In this document: positions 37,653 through 45,327 of the stretch, one piece after another
Layout of the letters: every line of letters starts with the position of its first letter
How positions within the stretch are numbered: position 1 is the first letter of the stretch
DNA from: VRUE01 sp963807425
GTDB lineage: Bacteria; Actinomycetota; Thermoleophilia; Solirubrobacterales; 70-9
Assembly: GCA_963807425.1 (NCBI GenBank)
Contig: CAWEBZ010000009.1
Location: forward strand, 62,001 to 126,000
Direction of reading: 5' to 3'
Length of the DNA stretch: 64,000 nt
Notes under the pieces: generated by a model
What the model saw: the letters and a program-made list of their open reading frames with translations, nothing else
Told to the model about the DNA's origin: nothing
Databases searched by the model: none
Made by a program: the position numbers and the translations under genes

Positions 37653-38827
37653 AGGTCCTCTACGTCAGCCACACCGCTGAGGTGGGCGGCGGCGAGCGAT
37701 CGCTGCTCTCTCTGATGGAGACTCGTCCAGATGAGATCGAGATGCGCCTGGCTGCGCCGCAGGGGCGCCTCAGCCAGGAGGCTGCCGCGCTCGGGATTCC
37801 GGTCGAGCCGATCCCGGGCACCGACGGGAGCCTTCGCCTCCATCCGATACACACCCCGCGAGCGATGGTCGAGATGGCCGCCGCCGGTCGCGCAACCAAG
37901 CAGATTGCGCGAGCAAAAGGAGCTGAGCTGCTCCACGCCAACTCGATCCGCGCCGGGCTCATCCTCGCCGCGGCTCGGACCGGCAGGCCGAGCGTCGTTC
38001 ACGTCCGCGACGTCCTTCCTCCCGGCGCAGCCAGCGCGGCGACGATGCGGACGATCGCCGCTACGGCGACCGTGATCGTCGCCAACTCCGAGTACACGGC
38101 GCGTTCGGTGCGTCAGCTGGCGCCGCGAGCCGTGGTCGAGGCGGTCTCCAACCCGGTCGACCTGACGCGCTGGGACCCCGCCCGGGTCGACCGGGTGCAC
38201 GCGCGCGCCTCGTTGCGGGGAGTGCGCCCCCGAGCGCTGCTGCTCGGGGTCGTCGCCCAGCTGACTCCCTGGAAGGGGCAGGATACGGCGATCGAGGTGC
38301 TGCGCCTGCTGCGCAGCCAGGGCATCGACGCGCATCTGCTGCTGATCGGCTCGGCCAAGTTCACCGCCGCCTCGACCCGTTTCGACAACCGTGCCTACGT
38401 CGAGCGGCTGAAAGCGCGGGTGGCCGAGCTGCGACTCGAGGACCAGGTCTCATGGATGGGGGAGCGCGAGGACGTGCCGGAGCTGATCAGCGCCCTCGAC
38501 GTGCTGCTTCTGCCCTCTCACGAGGAGCCCTTTGGACGGGTCCTGATCGAGGCGATGGCAATGCGGATCCCGGTCATCGCCACCAACGTCGGTGGACCTC
38601 CCGAGATCGTCACCGACGGCGTCGGCGGCTTTCTCATCGATCCCGGCGACCCCGTCGCCTGGGCCCGCGCCGTAAAGCACTTCTCCGACCATCCCGAATT
38701 GGGTCGCGAGATGGGCCTGGCGGGTCGTCACGCGGTCGAGCGTGCATTCAGCAGCGAGAGGCACCTCGAGACGATGCTCGATGTCTACGAGCGAGCGCTC
38801 GAGCGCACCGCGAGGGCAGGCGCATGA
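37649..38827 (+). CDS. Glycosyltransferase family 4
   Basis: This 392-residue GT-B enzyme has KVLYVSHTAEVGGGERSLLSL at the N terminus, then VVAQLTPWKGQDTAIEVLRLL and the donor-site motif PSHEEPFGRVLIEAMAMRIPVIATNVGG. The TTG start has AAGGAG 7 nt upstream and overlaps the previous stop (TTGA). Any longer upstream frame is a shadow of the preceding gene. Its own stop overlaps the nucleotidyltransferase ATG. Confidence 0.92.
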   Translation: MKVLYVSHTAEVGGGERSLLSLMETRPDEIEMRLAAPQGRLSQEAAALGIPVEPIPGTDGSLRLHPIHTPRAMVEMAAAGRATKQIARAKGAELLHANSIRAGLILAAARTGRPSVVHVRDVLPPGAASAATMRTIAATATVIVANSEYTARSVRQLAPRAVVEAVSNPVDLTRWDPARVDRVHARASLRGVRPRALLLGVVAQLTPWKGQDTAIEVLRLLRSQGIDAHLLLIGSAKFTAASTRFDNRAYVERLKARVAELRLEDQVSWMGEREDVPELISALDVLLLPSHEEPFGRVLIEAMAMRIPVIATNVGGPPEIVTDGVGGFLIDPGDPVAWARAVKHFSDHPELGREMGLAGRHAVERAFSSERHLETMLDVYERALERTARAGA

Positions 38828-39759
38828 GCGGCGGGGTGGTGCCACCGGACTATCTCGCGGAGGCACTTGCCCTGCGCAACCTGGCCATCGATCGCCTCGC
38901 CGCTCAAACCGTTGCCGCCTTCGCGAGCCGTGGAATCGAGAGCATCGTGCTGAAGGGACCGGTCCTGGCGGCGTGGCTCTATCCCGGCGAGGTTCGGCCT
39001 TACGGCGACGCCGACCTGCTCGTTCCGCCCGGGCGCTGGGAGGACGCGGTCGCCACGCTCGAAGGCCTCGGCTTCTCTGACCGCCTCGGGCCGATGGGCC
39101 ATCCGCGAATGGAGTCCTTCAACTCGACGGCCTTCTTGCGAGGCGAGGAGAACCTCGATCTGCATTGCTCGATACACGGCCTCGGCGCAGACCCCGAGGC
39201 CATCTGGAGGGCTTTTTCCGCCGGCGCCGTCAGCCAGGAGATCGGCGGCGCGGAGCTGCAGGTGCCCGGACGCCCAGTGCTGCTCCTGCACGTTGCGCTC
39301 CATGCCGCCCACCACACCGAGACGAAGCCGCTCGAGGACCTTCGCCGCGCACTTGTCCTCGCGGATGAGGAGCTCTGGGCCTCGGCGTGGGATCTCGCCA
39401 AGGAGCTCGCCGGCGACCCGGTCTTCGCCACCGGCCTGCGCCGCCACCCCGAGGGGGCCGAGCTGGCGGGACGGCTTGGGATCGGCTCGGATGTGCGCTC
39501 GGCCCGTCACGACATCCGCCACGACGGTGTCCCCACCGCCGAGGGGATCGACGAGCTGCTCTCCCCGGAGCTCAGCTTCGGGGAGCGGGTGCGCATGGTC
39601 GGCCGCGAGCTGCTCCCGCGGCCCGAGTTCATGCGCTGGTGGCTGCCCCTTGCACGCCGGGGCCGGCTGGGGCTCCTGCTCGGCTACTTCTGGCGCTGGA
39701 TCTGGCTCGCCTGGCACGCTCCCCGAGGACTTCTCGCCGCCCGGCGGCGGCGGGGTTGA
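38824..39759 (+). CDS. NTP_transf_5-type nucleotidyltransferase next to the lasso cluster
   Basis: This 311-residue protein matches the nucleotidyltransferase family often found in RiPP and lasso clusters. It has IESIVLKGPVLAAWLYPGEVRPYGDADLLV, where the D-x-D of GDADLLV is the metal site, NLDLHCSIHG with a further acidic residue, and LHVALHAAHHTE. In related lasso clusters a protein of this kind acts on the kinase-modified C terminus; that role here is inference. It is the last gene of the asnB-GT4-GT4 operon on the plus strand, 6 nt from the convergent LuxR gene and 0.7 kb from the lasso precursor. Confidence 0.85.
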   Translation: MSGGVVPPDYLAEALALRNLAIDRLAAQTVAAFASRGIESIVLKGPVLAAWLYPGEVRPYGDADLLVPPGRWEDAVATLEGLGFSDRLGPMGHPRMESFNSTAFLRGEENLDLHCSIHGLGADPEAIWRAFSAGAVSQEIGGAELQVPGRPVLLLHVALHAAHHTETKPLEDLRRALVLADEELWASAWDLAKELAGDPVFATGLRRHPEGAELAGRLGIGSDVRSARHDIRHDGVPTAEGIDELLSPELSFGERVRMVGRELLPRPEFMRWWLPLARRGRLGLLLGYFWRWIWLAWHAPRGLLAARRRRG

Positions 39760-39765
39760 AAGCCG

Positions 39766-40377
39766 TCAGCCGATCTCGGGAAGGGCCTCGTCCGGGGAGA
39801 TGCGCAGGATCCCCGGCCCGAGGCCGCTCTCGCCGTCGAGGATCAGCTCGGCGGCGGCGCTGCGGGACTTGACTCCCAGCTTCGCGAAAGCAGACGACAG
39901 GTGGTTCTTGACGTTGCTTTCGCTGAGAAAGAGCTTCTGCGCGATCTCGGCGTTGGAGAAGTCCATCACCACCATCGCGAGGATCTGACGCTCGCGGGGA
40001 GAGAGCGGCGGTCGGTCGACGATCTGGCGCAGGGAGCGGGGAATGACGCATTGCCCGGCGGCGACGGCGTCGAGAGTGGGCAGCAGCACCTGGGCAAGAT
40101 CGGCGACGAAAACCGCGCCCTCGAGGCGGGCGGCCAGAGCCCGGGCGCCGCGGGCGCCGGGCGCTTCCGCGATCACGGCCACCATCGGGCCGGAGTGTCG
40201 CTGGCGAAGCTCTGGCAGCCGCGCGATCTCGGCGCGCTTCGCAGCAACCCAGCCGACGATCCCGATCGTGCAGTCCGCCGCCTCCTCTCCGTCAGGCGAC
40301 AACTCTGCCTCGACCCGGGGCCACAACGAAGCGGTGTCGTCGAGGAGCAAGACGGCATAGGGATTGGTTTTGGGCAT
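39766..40377 (-). CDS. LuxR-type regulator with a degenerate receiver-like domain
   Basis: This 203-residue DNA-binding protein has a C-terminal LuxR/NarL helix-turn-helix (LSPRERQILAMVVMDFSNAEIAQKLFLSESNVKNHLSSAFAKLG, about 133-176). The N-terminal 110 residues look like a receiver fold (YAVLLLDD at strand 1), but the position of the phosphorylated Asp reads GIVGWVAAK, so phosphotransfer is unlikely. It follows the lasso precursor on the same strand, separated by a strong hairpin, and is a natural candidate to control the cluster. The ATG at 40377 has no good SD. Confidence 0.85.
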   Translation of the reverse strand: MPKTNPYAVLLLDDTASLWPRVEAELSPDGEEAADCTIGIVGWVAAKRAEIARLPELRQRHSGPMVAVIAEAPGARGARALAARLEGAVFVADLAQVLLPTLDAVAAGQCVIPRSLRQIVDRPPLSPRERQILAMVVMDFSNAEIAQKLFLSESNVKNHLSSAFAKLGVKSRSAAAELILDGESGLGPGILRISPDEALPEIG

Positions 40378-40402
40378 TGGCAACCGAGGGACAACAACGA
40401 CG

Positions 40403-40437
40403 ATACGCCGACCATCCCGATCGAGATGGCCGGCGTA
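40403..40437 (-). terminator. Strong hairpin ending the lasso operon
   Basis: On the minus strand ATACGCCGGCCATC pairs with GATGGTCGGCGTAT (14 bp with one G-U) over a 7-nt loop. The following CGTCGTTGTTGTCC is T-rich but broken. It lies 23 nt after the precursor stop and 26 nt before the LuxR start. Confidence 0.7.
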
Positions 40438-40459
40438 TGTCAAAGCTGCTTTCGAAGAG

Positions 40460-40609
40460 CTACGGCGTGGTAAGCGTGATGTCTTCGAACGGCGTGCCAG
40501 CGGGGAATGTCGCGTCAAGCGCGGTGCCCGTTGTTTTGCCGGCGGTAAGCTCGGCGAGGTCGCCGTGGTCCTCGATCTTGGGGGTCACGTAATCGATGTT
40601 CTTATCCAT
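40460..40609 (-). CDS. Lasso peptide precursor
   Basis: This 49-residue peptide begins MDKNIDYVTPKIEDHGDLAE. The leader (1-23) carries the actinobacterial lasso recognition motif: Tyr7, Pro10, Ile12, Gly16 and Thr22 follow Y-x2-P-x-(L/I)-x3-G-x5-T exactly, with Thr at the -2 position. The predicted core runs from Gly24 to Pro49 (26 residues). It starts GKTTGTALD, so Gly1 and Asp9 can form a 9-residue macrolactam ring, and ends TLTTP. AAAGGAGG lies 6 nt before the ATG, one of the best SDs in the window. The codons of the core are less GC-rich than the neighbours. It follows the cyclase gene by 77 nt, after a hairpin and a possible promoter. Confidence 0.92.
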   Translation of the reverse strand: MDKNIDYVTPKIEDHGDLAELTAGKTTGTALDATFPAGTPFEDITLTTP

Positions 40610-40634
40610 TGGATGCCTCCTTTCCACGCGGGGA

Positions 40635-40690
40635 AGGATATGGCTCAGCGAGCAGGCCGCAAGCCCTGAAAAAGTACTGCCCCTTTTCAG
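40635..40690 (-). promoter_or_regulatory. Hairpin and possible promoter before the lasso precursor
   Basis: CTGAAAAAG (40666-40674) pairs with CTTTTCAG (40683-40690) with one bulged A; the arm contains the cyclase stop codon. Downstream on the minus strand, TTGCGG (40657-40662) and TATCCT (40635-40640) are 16 nt apart and could give the precursor its own transcript. Confidence 0.45.
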
Positions 40691-42162
40691 CGACTCTCTA
40701 GCGAGCGCAGCCAGAGATCGGCGATCCCGACTCGCCAGAGCCGCATTTGGCTCGCACCCGAGCGAGGAGGGAGGCTGGAGAGAAGACGGTCGAGCGCCGG
40801 GCCCGCGAGGTAGGCTCGGACGGGCGCCCCGGGTTCGGCGAGGGCGGCGAGCATGCGCTTTCCCTCGGTCCCGCCCAGGGCTGCCGCCAGCAGGGGGTTG
40901 AAGCGCGCCTTGTCGGTACGGCGGCGCACCGCCTCGGGCACGTACCCGGTCAGCGCATCGCGGAGGAGCGGGCGGTCGCGGAGGGGGTCGAACCCGAACT
41001 CGGGCGGGAGGCGCAGCACAGCTTCGACCAGCTCGAGGTCGAAGAGGAACGGGTGCCGGCGCTCTATCCCGCCGTCGACCTCTTCGCGGCGCAGCTGCGC
41101 CGCGACGTCGAGCGCATCGGCGTTGGTCAGAGCGACGGCGAGACCGCGCCACCAGAGCGGTCCCTCGGTCGGGCCCGGGTCATGCTCGAGCTCCGCCTGC
41201 TCGATCCGATCGGCTTCTGTGAGCAGCGATGCCGCATCCTCGCTCCGGGCTCGGCGAACGCGGCGACGACCGCGGACGCCCTCGGGAAGAAGCGGGCCAA
41301 GCCCAAAGCGCCGCATCGCCCGCAGCCGCAGTCTCCGGGCAGGTTCCGCCCCCACGCCTGGGATGCGGCCACAGAGCTCCCAGGCGCGAACGAAGTGGCC
41401 GCGGCGCAGCATCTCCGCGATCAGCCCCGGAGCCGTACCGAAGAGCTCGTCTCCTCCCTCGCCGTCGAGCATCCTCACCACTCCCGCCTTACGGGCCCGC
41501 TCCATCAGCGGCTCCCAGAGGAAGAGATTTGGGCTGGCCGGCGGCAGTCTCCAGCGCTCGATGTGACGCCGCACCGCCGGCAGCAGCTCCCGGCCGGGGT
41601 CGAAGGGGACCTGCTCCACGGCGAGGCCGACGTGCGCGGCGGTGGCCTCTATCAGCTCTCGCTCGTCGGCCTCGGGATGCCCAGGAAAGACGAGTGAGAG
41701 GCCGAGCGCAGCCCTGGGTTGGGGGCCCGTCTGCAGCCCGGCGGCCACCGCGGCCGAATCGAGGCCGCCGCTGAGACGAACCCCGGTCCTCCCCTCGGCC
41801 GTCGCGGCGCGCCCGATGGCGGCGAAGACCTCTTCGCGCAACCACTCTGCAATCTCTTCCCGTTCTCCGGAGAGGGTCCCTGTGAAGCGTGGCTGCCAGT
41901 AGCGGTCGAGCTCGATCGAGCCGTCCACCTCAACCAACCTGCAGCCCGGAGGAAGGCGGCGGATTCCCTCATAGAGGGTTCGGCCCGGCGGCAGGGTCCC
42001 GTACTCGAGCCACGATCGAAGCGCCAGGGGGTCCGGGGCCGGCGTCACGGGCAGGCGTGCGATCAGCTCGTGCTCGTGCTCAGCGCAGATGGCCCCGGTG
42101 GCGGGGCTCGCATAGACCAGCGGGCGACGACCCAGGGGGTCGCGGCGGGCGAGCTCGGCCAC
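40687..42162 (-). CDS. Lasso peptide cyclase (asparagine-synthetase-like), shortened N terminus
   Basis: This 491-residue ATP-dependent macrolactam synthetase adenylates the ring Asp and joins it to the core N terminus. The synthetase domain shows the pyrophosphate loop SGGLDS at 131-136, GEGGDELFG at 234-242 and RHPFLFDLELVEAV further on. The glutaminase-like half is short: the protein begins ELARRDPLGRRPLVYA, a segment that in AsnB-type proteins lies about 100 residues in, and the nucleophile Cys is absent, as expected for a cyclase that uses no glutamine. The GTG start directly follows the peptidase stop (TGAGTG). No upstream start is available without running through that gene. Confidence 0.9.
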   Translation of the reverse strand: MAELARRDPLGRRPLVYASPATGAICAEHEHELIARLPVTPAPDPLALRSWLEYGTLPPGRTLYEGIRRLPPGCRLVEVDGSIELDRYWQPRFTGTLSGEREEIAEWLREEVFAAIGRAATAEGRTGVRLSGGLDSAAVAAGLQTGPQPRAALGLSLVFPGHPEADERELIEATAAHVGLAVEQVPFDPGRELLPAVRRHIERWRLPPASPNLFLWEPLMERARKAGVVRMLDGEGGDELFGTAPGLIAEMLRRGHFVRAWELCGRIPGVGAEPARRLRLRAMRRFGLGPLLPEGVRGRRRVRRARSEDAASLLTEADRIEQAELEHDPGPTEGPLWWRGLAVALTNADALDVAAQLRREEVDGGIERRHPFLFDLELVEAVLRLPPEFGFDPLRDRPLLRDALTGYVPEAVRRRTDKARFNPLLAAALGGTEGKRMLAALAEPGAPVRAYLAGPALDRLLSSLPPRSGASQMRLWRVGIADLWLRSLESR

Positions 42163-42597
42163 TCAGATCTCCAGCAGGCGCTCGTAGCCGGGGTCGGCGT
42201 CGGACAGGACGGCCTGGCCCTCGACCTCGATCCAGGCATGGGCGGCGAACGGCCGCGGCCGGACCGCGATCACAAGCCGCTGCGGAATCCCGCGGCGCTC
42301 GAGCATCGACATCAGGGTCAGCGAGCGGAACAGGCAGCGGGTATCGCTGGGGAGGCTGAGGAGCACCCTCCGCGTCGCCCGAGCCAGCCGCCAGGCCGCT
42401 ACCAGGTGTTCACCTTCGGCGTCGAACTCGGCCGGGTCACTGCCCGCGCGTTCGCGGATCCGCCGCACCGCCTCCTCGGCGTCATCGCCGCGCATCGCCA
42501 CCCGGACTCGCAGGTATGTCGAGATCACCTCCAGGCTCAGTCGTGCCTTCGCCCAGGGCGAGAGGCGATCGAGATCCGTCGGGGTCGTGCCCTTCAC
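42163..42597 (-). CDS. Lasso leader peptidase, transglutaminase-like (B2 type)
   Basis: This 144-residue cysteine protease removes the leader from the precursor. The catalytic Cys88 lies in DTRCLFRSLTLMSMLERRG, His120 in FAAHAWIEVEG and Asp133 or Asp135 in LSDAD, in the expected order and spacing. The length is typical for a stand-alone B2 protein. The 42594-42597 overlap (ATGA) couples it to HPr-kinase-like 1, and the cyclase start abuts its stop. Confidence 0.93.
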   Translation of the reverse strand: MKGTTPTDLDRLSPWAKARLSLEVISTYLRVRVAMRGDDAEEAVRRIRERAGSDPAEFDAEGEHLVAAWRLARATRRVLLSLPSDTRCLFRSLTLMSMLERRGIPQRLVIAVRPRPFAAHAWIEVEGQAVLSDADPGYERLLEI

Positions 42598-43544
42598 CCG
42601 AGCACCTCGGCCAGGTAGCTGCGCACGGCCTTCGCCGAGCCGGTTGCATCGTCACCGGGACGGATACGCAAGCGGTGGAGACAGGCGCCCTCGGCGAGCG
42701 CCCCGACGAGATCGAGCTGACGGGTCAAACGCGCAGGCGTGCGGACGGAGAGGTTGAAGGTGGCGGCGAGGAGCTCGAATGGGTCAACCCGATCCAGCCG
42801 CTCCAGGGTTGGTCCCCGTTCGGCACGCTCGAGCAGGAACAGCGCGGCCAGCGGCGCCGGCGCACTCGTCGGCGTTGCATAGCGCTCGCGCCCGGCGAAT
42901 GGAGTCGCGGTGCCGAGACGATCGAGCTCGGCGGCAGAGAGACGATCGCGCTCGGCGGCGCGCAGGTAGAGGGAGCCGGCGCCTGGATGGGCAAGCAAGC
43001 TCCCCTCACTCTCCCGCAGCGCGATCGCGTCGTCGCCGAGCAAGCCGGCTCCCTCCCGCACCAGCGCCGCGGCCAGCGAGGACTTGCCGGCGCCCGGATC
43101 GCCGGCGAAGAGGACGGCACCGCCGTCGAGAACCACGCCGGAGGCGTGGAGCACCTCGAAGCCCTGCAGGGTCGCGGCGAGCGGTAGGGCCTGGGCGGAG
43201 AGGACGAATGCCCAGTCGGGGCGCTCGGGGCACGGGTCGCAGAGGACCTCCTCTCCCTCAGGGGAGATGAGCAAGCGGGCCACCCCCGTTGCCACGAGCA
43301 GGTAGCCCGCCGGCGGCGCGAAATCGACGCTCAGCAGAGTCTTCCCCCCAGCAGCCAGCTCCCGCATCCGCAGGGCCGAGCTAGCGAAAGGAGCCCAGCG
43401 CCGCTCCAACTCGTCGGCATCGATGCGGACCCGCGTCGGCTGCTCCATCTGCTCGCCCGACCTGCTCGCCCGGTTGATTCCGGGCACCGCAATCGGCGGT
43501 TCGATCTCCAACGCCAGCCCGAAGGCGGACTCAGTCGGCGGCAT
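42594..43544 (-). CDS. HPr-kinase-like protein 1 of the lasso cluster
   Basis: This 316-residue P-loop protein is related to HprK/P. Walker A is at 148-155 (GDPGAGKSS), and the acidic pair LLGDDAIAL at 171-172 corresponds to the catalytic Asp region. ASGVVLDGGAVLFAG before the P-loop is the typical strand. The N-terminal 120 residues form a separate domain like those in lasso tailoring kinases. In paeninodin-type clusters the homologue phosphorylates the C-terminal residue. It overlaps the PqqD gene by 14 nt. Confidence 0.85.
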   Translation of the reverse strand: MPPTESAFGLALEIEPPIAVPGINRASRSGEQMEQPTRVRIDADELERRWAPFASSALRMRELAAGGKTLLSVDFAPPAGYLLVATGVARLLISPEGEEVLCDPCPERPDWAFVLSAQALPLAATLQGFEVLHASGVVLDGGAVLFAGDPGAGKSSLAAALVREGAGLLGDDAIALRESEGSLLAHPGAGSLYLRAAERDRLSAAELDRLGTATPFAGRERYATPTSAPAPLAALFLLERAERGPTLERLDRVDPFELLAATFNLSVRTPARLTRQLDLVGALAEGACLHRLRIRPGDDATGSAKAVRSYLAEVLG

Positions 43545-43836
43545 CCTCGATCTCGATCAGGCCGCGCTCGAGCAGGCCGCGGCAGAGGATGAGGAGGTCA
43601 GTCCGGATCTGCTCCTGCTCGACTCCGAACTCCTCCGCCAGCCCTGGAACCGAGTCACCGACCGTCGCTGCCGATTCAAGCGCCTCGAGCATCCGGCCCG
43701 CGGTGACGTTGAGGCCGTGATACTTGCCGGTGCGGAGATTCAGCACCACGGTCTCGGCGACGAAGCTGCGATGGACGACATGCTGCGGCAGCCGCGCCCT
43801 GGCAGCCAGCAGCGTCTGATCGGATGGCGATGTCAT
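43531..43836 (-). CDS. PqqD-like RiPP recognition element (lasso B1)
   Basis: This 101-residue winged-helix protein binds the leader peptide and hands it to the peptidase. It has VVHRSFVAETVVLNLRTGKYHGLNVTAGRMLEAL, the beta-hairpin-helix layout of PqqD, followed by EEFGVEQEQIRTDLLILCRGLLERGLIEI. The ATG at 43836 marks the start of the family region; a longer frame to 43959 overlaps the permease gene and is rejected. The SD is weak. Confidence 0.92.
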   Translation of the reverse strand: MTSPSDQTLLAARARLPQHVVHRSFVAETVVLNLRTGKYHGLNVTAGRMLEALESAATVGDSVPGLAEEFGVEQEQIRTDLLILCRGLLERGLIEIEDAAD

Positions 43837-43864
43837 GCGGAGAGAGCCCGTCCCGGCCTTCGCA

Positions 43865-44665
43865 TCAGTACTCGGCGATCGTCCCGGTGCGCTGACCGTA
43901 GCGGATCGAGGCCTGCAGACAGGCGATCGAGACCGGGAAAAGGACCACCGTGAAGGCAACGAGCTTGGCCAGGTTCAGCGCCACCGAGTGCTGCAGCGGC
44001 GTGCCGACCAGCAGGTGACGGAGCAGGTCGGTGGCTGGGGTGAACGGCTGCACTTCACTGGCCCATTCGATCCAGTCGGGCAGCAGCGCGATCGGGAAGT
44101 AGAGGCCGCCGACGATGGCCACGGCGGTGACGATGAACTGGGAGGCGCTGGAGACCTGCTTGAAGGCGATCACCATCGAGACGAGGATAAGCGCGAAGGG
44201 CATGAAGGCGAAGGTGCCGAGCAGGGCGACGGGAATCGCGAGCACAGCCGTTGCCGCCAGCGGCAGGCCGAAGATGACGGCGGCGAACACCAGCAGCAGC
44301 GTGCCGCTGAAGAGCGCATTGATGAGCGGGAACAGCATCGTTCCGAAGATCCCGCTGACCGGGCCGTGGGCGCTGACGAGGAAGCGCTCGATCGTGCCGG
44401 AGACAAGTTCCTGGCGAACTGTCATTGGCATCACCCCGAGCGAGATCGTGAGGATCTGGATGATCGCCAGCCCGATCACGACGTAGCCGAAGTAGCCGCC
44501 GGGAGTTTCCAGCGTGTTCTCGGTCAGCAGCTGGCTGATGTAGTAGAAGACGACCAGCGAGAAGAGCGGGCCGAGGATCTGCGAGGCGAACTGGGTTCGG
44601 TAGGAGACGAAGAGGATCGCGTCGCGGCGCATGATCCCCAACATCGCGTCCAGCCAGGGCCTCAT
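43865..44665 (-). CDS. ABC-2 type permease of the lasso exporter
   Basis: This 266-residue membrane protein has six hydrophobic helices and the ABC-2 fold: a helix after TQFASQILGPLFSLVVFYYI, and ELVSGTIERFLVSAHGPVSGIFGTML, which matches the family's conserved intracellular loop. It would form the pore with the ATPase encoded just upstream (ATGA overlap), exporting the mature lasso peptide and giving self-immunity. The ATG at 44665 is chosen from the overlap. Confidence 0.9.
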   Translation of the reverse strand: MRPWLDAMLGIMRRDAILFVSYRTQFASQILGPLFSLVVFYYISQLLTENTLETPGGYFGYVVIGLAIIQILTISLGVMPMTVRQELVSGTIERFLVSAHGPVSGIFGTMLFPLINALFSGTLLLVFAAVIFGLPLAATAVLAIPVALLGTFAFMPFALILVSMVIAFKQVSSASQFIVTAVAIVGGLYFPIALLPDWIEWASEVQPFTPATDLLRHLLVGTPLQHSVALNLAKLVAFTVVLFPVSIACLQASIRYGQRTGTIAEY

Positions 44666-45327
44666 CCGACCGGCACCAGCTTTCCGTCCTCGAGCGAGTA
44701 GCTGGCGTCGCACTCGATCACTCGGTCCTCGCCCCGGGGAGAGCACCAGAGGATCGTCGCTCCGCGAGCCGCGGCAAGCTCGCTCTGCGCGGCCAGCAGC
44801 GCGTAGCCCTCGTCGTCGAGAGAGTTGCGCGGCTCGTCGAGCAGAATCACCTCCGGCTCGTGCAGGAAAGCCATCGCAAGGCGGATCCGCTGTCGCTGTC
44901 CCATCGACATCCGGTCGACGCGGCGGTCGGCGAACTCGATCAGCCCGAATTTCTCCAGGCTGAGTGAAACCAGGTCGGGGCGGCGCCGTGGCTCGACGTA
45001 AGCCAACCTTGCCCAGTAGTCGAGCTGCTGGCGTACCCGCATCCTCGCCTGCAGGCCGCGATCGCCCGCGGAGAGGAAGCCGATCTTCCGTTGGTAGACG
45101 CCGCCGCGGGAGTCTGAGGGCAAGGCGCCGATGTGAACGCTGCCCCGCTGGGGCAGGAGGATGCCGGCGGCCAGCCTCAGGAGCGTCGTCTTGCCGGCGC
45201 CGTTGCGACCGCCGACCCAGGTCACCTCGCCTCTCCCCAGTGCCAGGTCGACGCCGTCGAGCACTGGCGGCTTGGGTCCCTTCCAGCGGTGATGCAGATC
45301 GTCGATCTTCAGCAGCGGTTGGCTCAA
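44662..45327 (-). CDS. ABC transporter ATPase of the lasso exporter
   Basis: This 221-residue ATPase has Walker A GRNGAGKTT at 40-48, the signature MSMGQRQR near residue 140, Walker B VILLDEPRNSLDDEG, and a late switch region in WCSPRGEDR, where the usual H-loop His is not obvious. It pairs with the ABC-2 permease. The TTG start overlaps the HPr-kinase-like 2 stop (TTGA). Lasso clusters more often carry a fused McjD-type exporter, so the split two-gene form is worth noting. Confidence 0.9.
   Translation of the reverse strand: MSQPLLKIDDLHHRWKGPKPPVLDGVDLALGRGEVTWVGGRNGAGKTTLLRLAAGILLPQRGSVHIGALPSDSRGGVYQRKIGFLSAGDRGLQARMRVRQQLDYWARLAYVEPRRRPDLVSLSLEKFGLIEFADRRVDRMSMGQRQRIRLAMAFLHEPEVILLDEPRNSLDDEGYALLAAQSELAAARGATILWCSPRGEDRVIECDASYSLEDGKLVPVG

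Noticed and set aside
40610..41152. Extended reading upstream of the lasso precursor
   Set aside because: It is an alternative-frame reading through the end of the cyclase gene; the SD and the leader motif place the true start at 40609.
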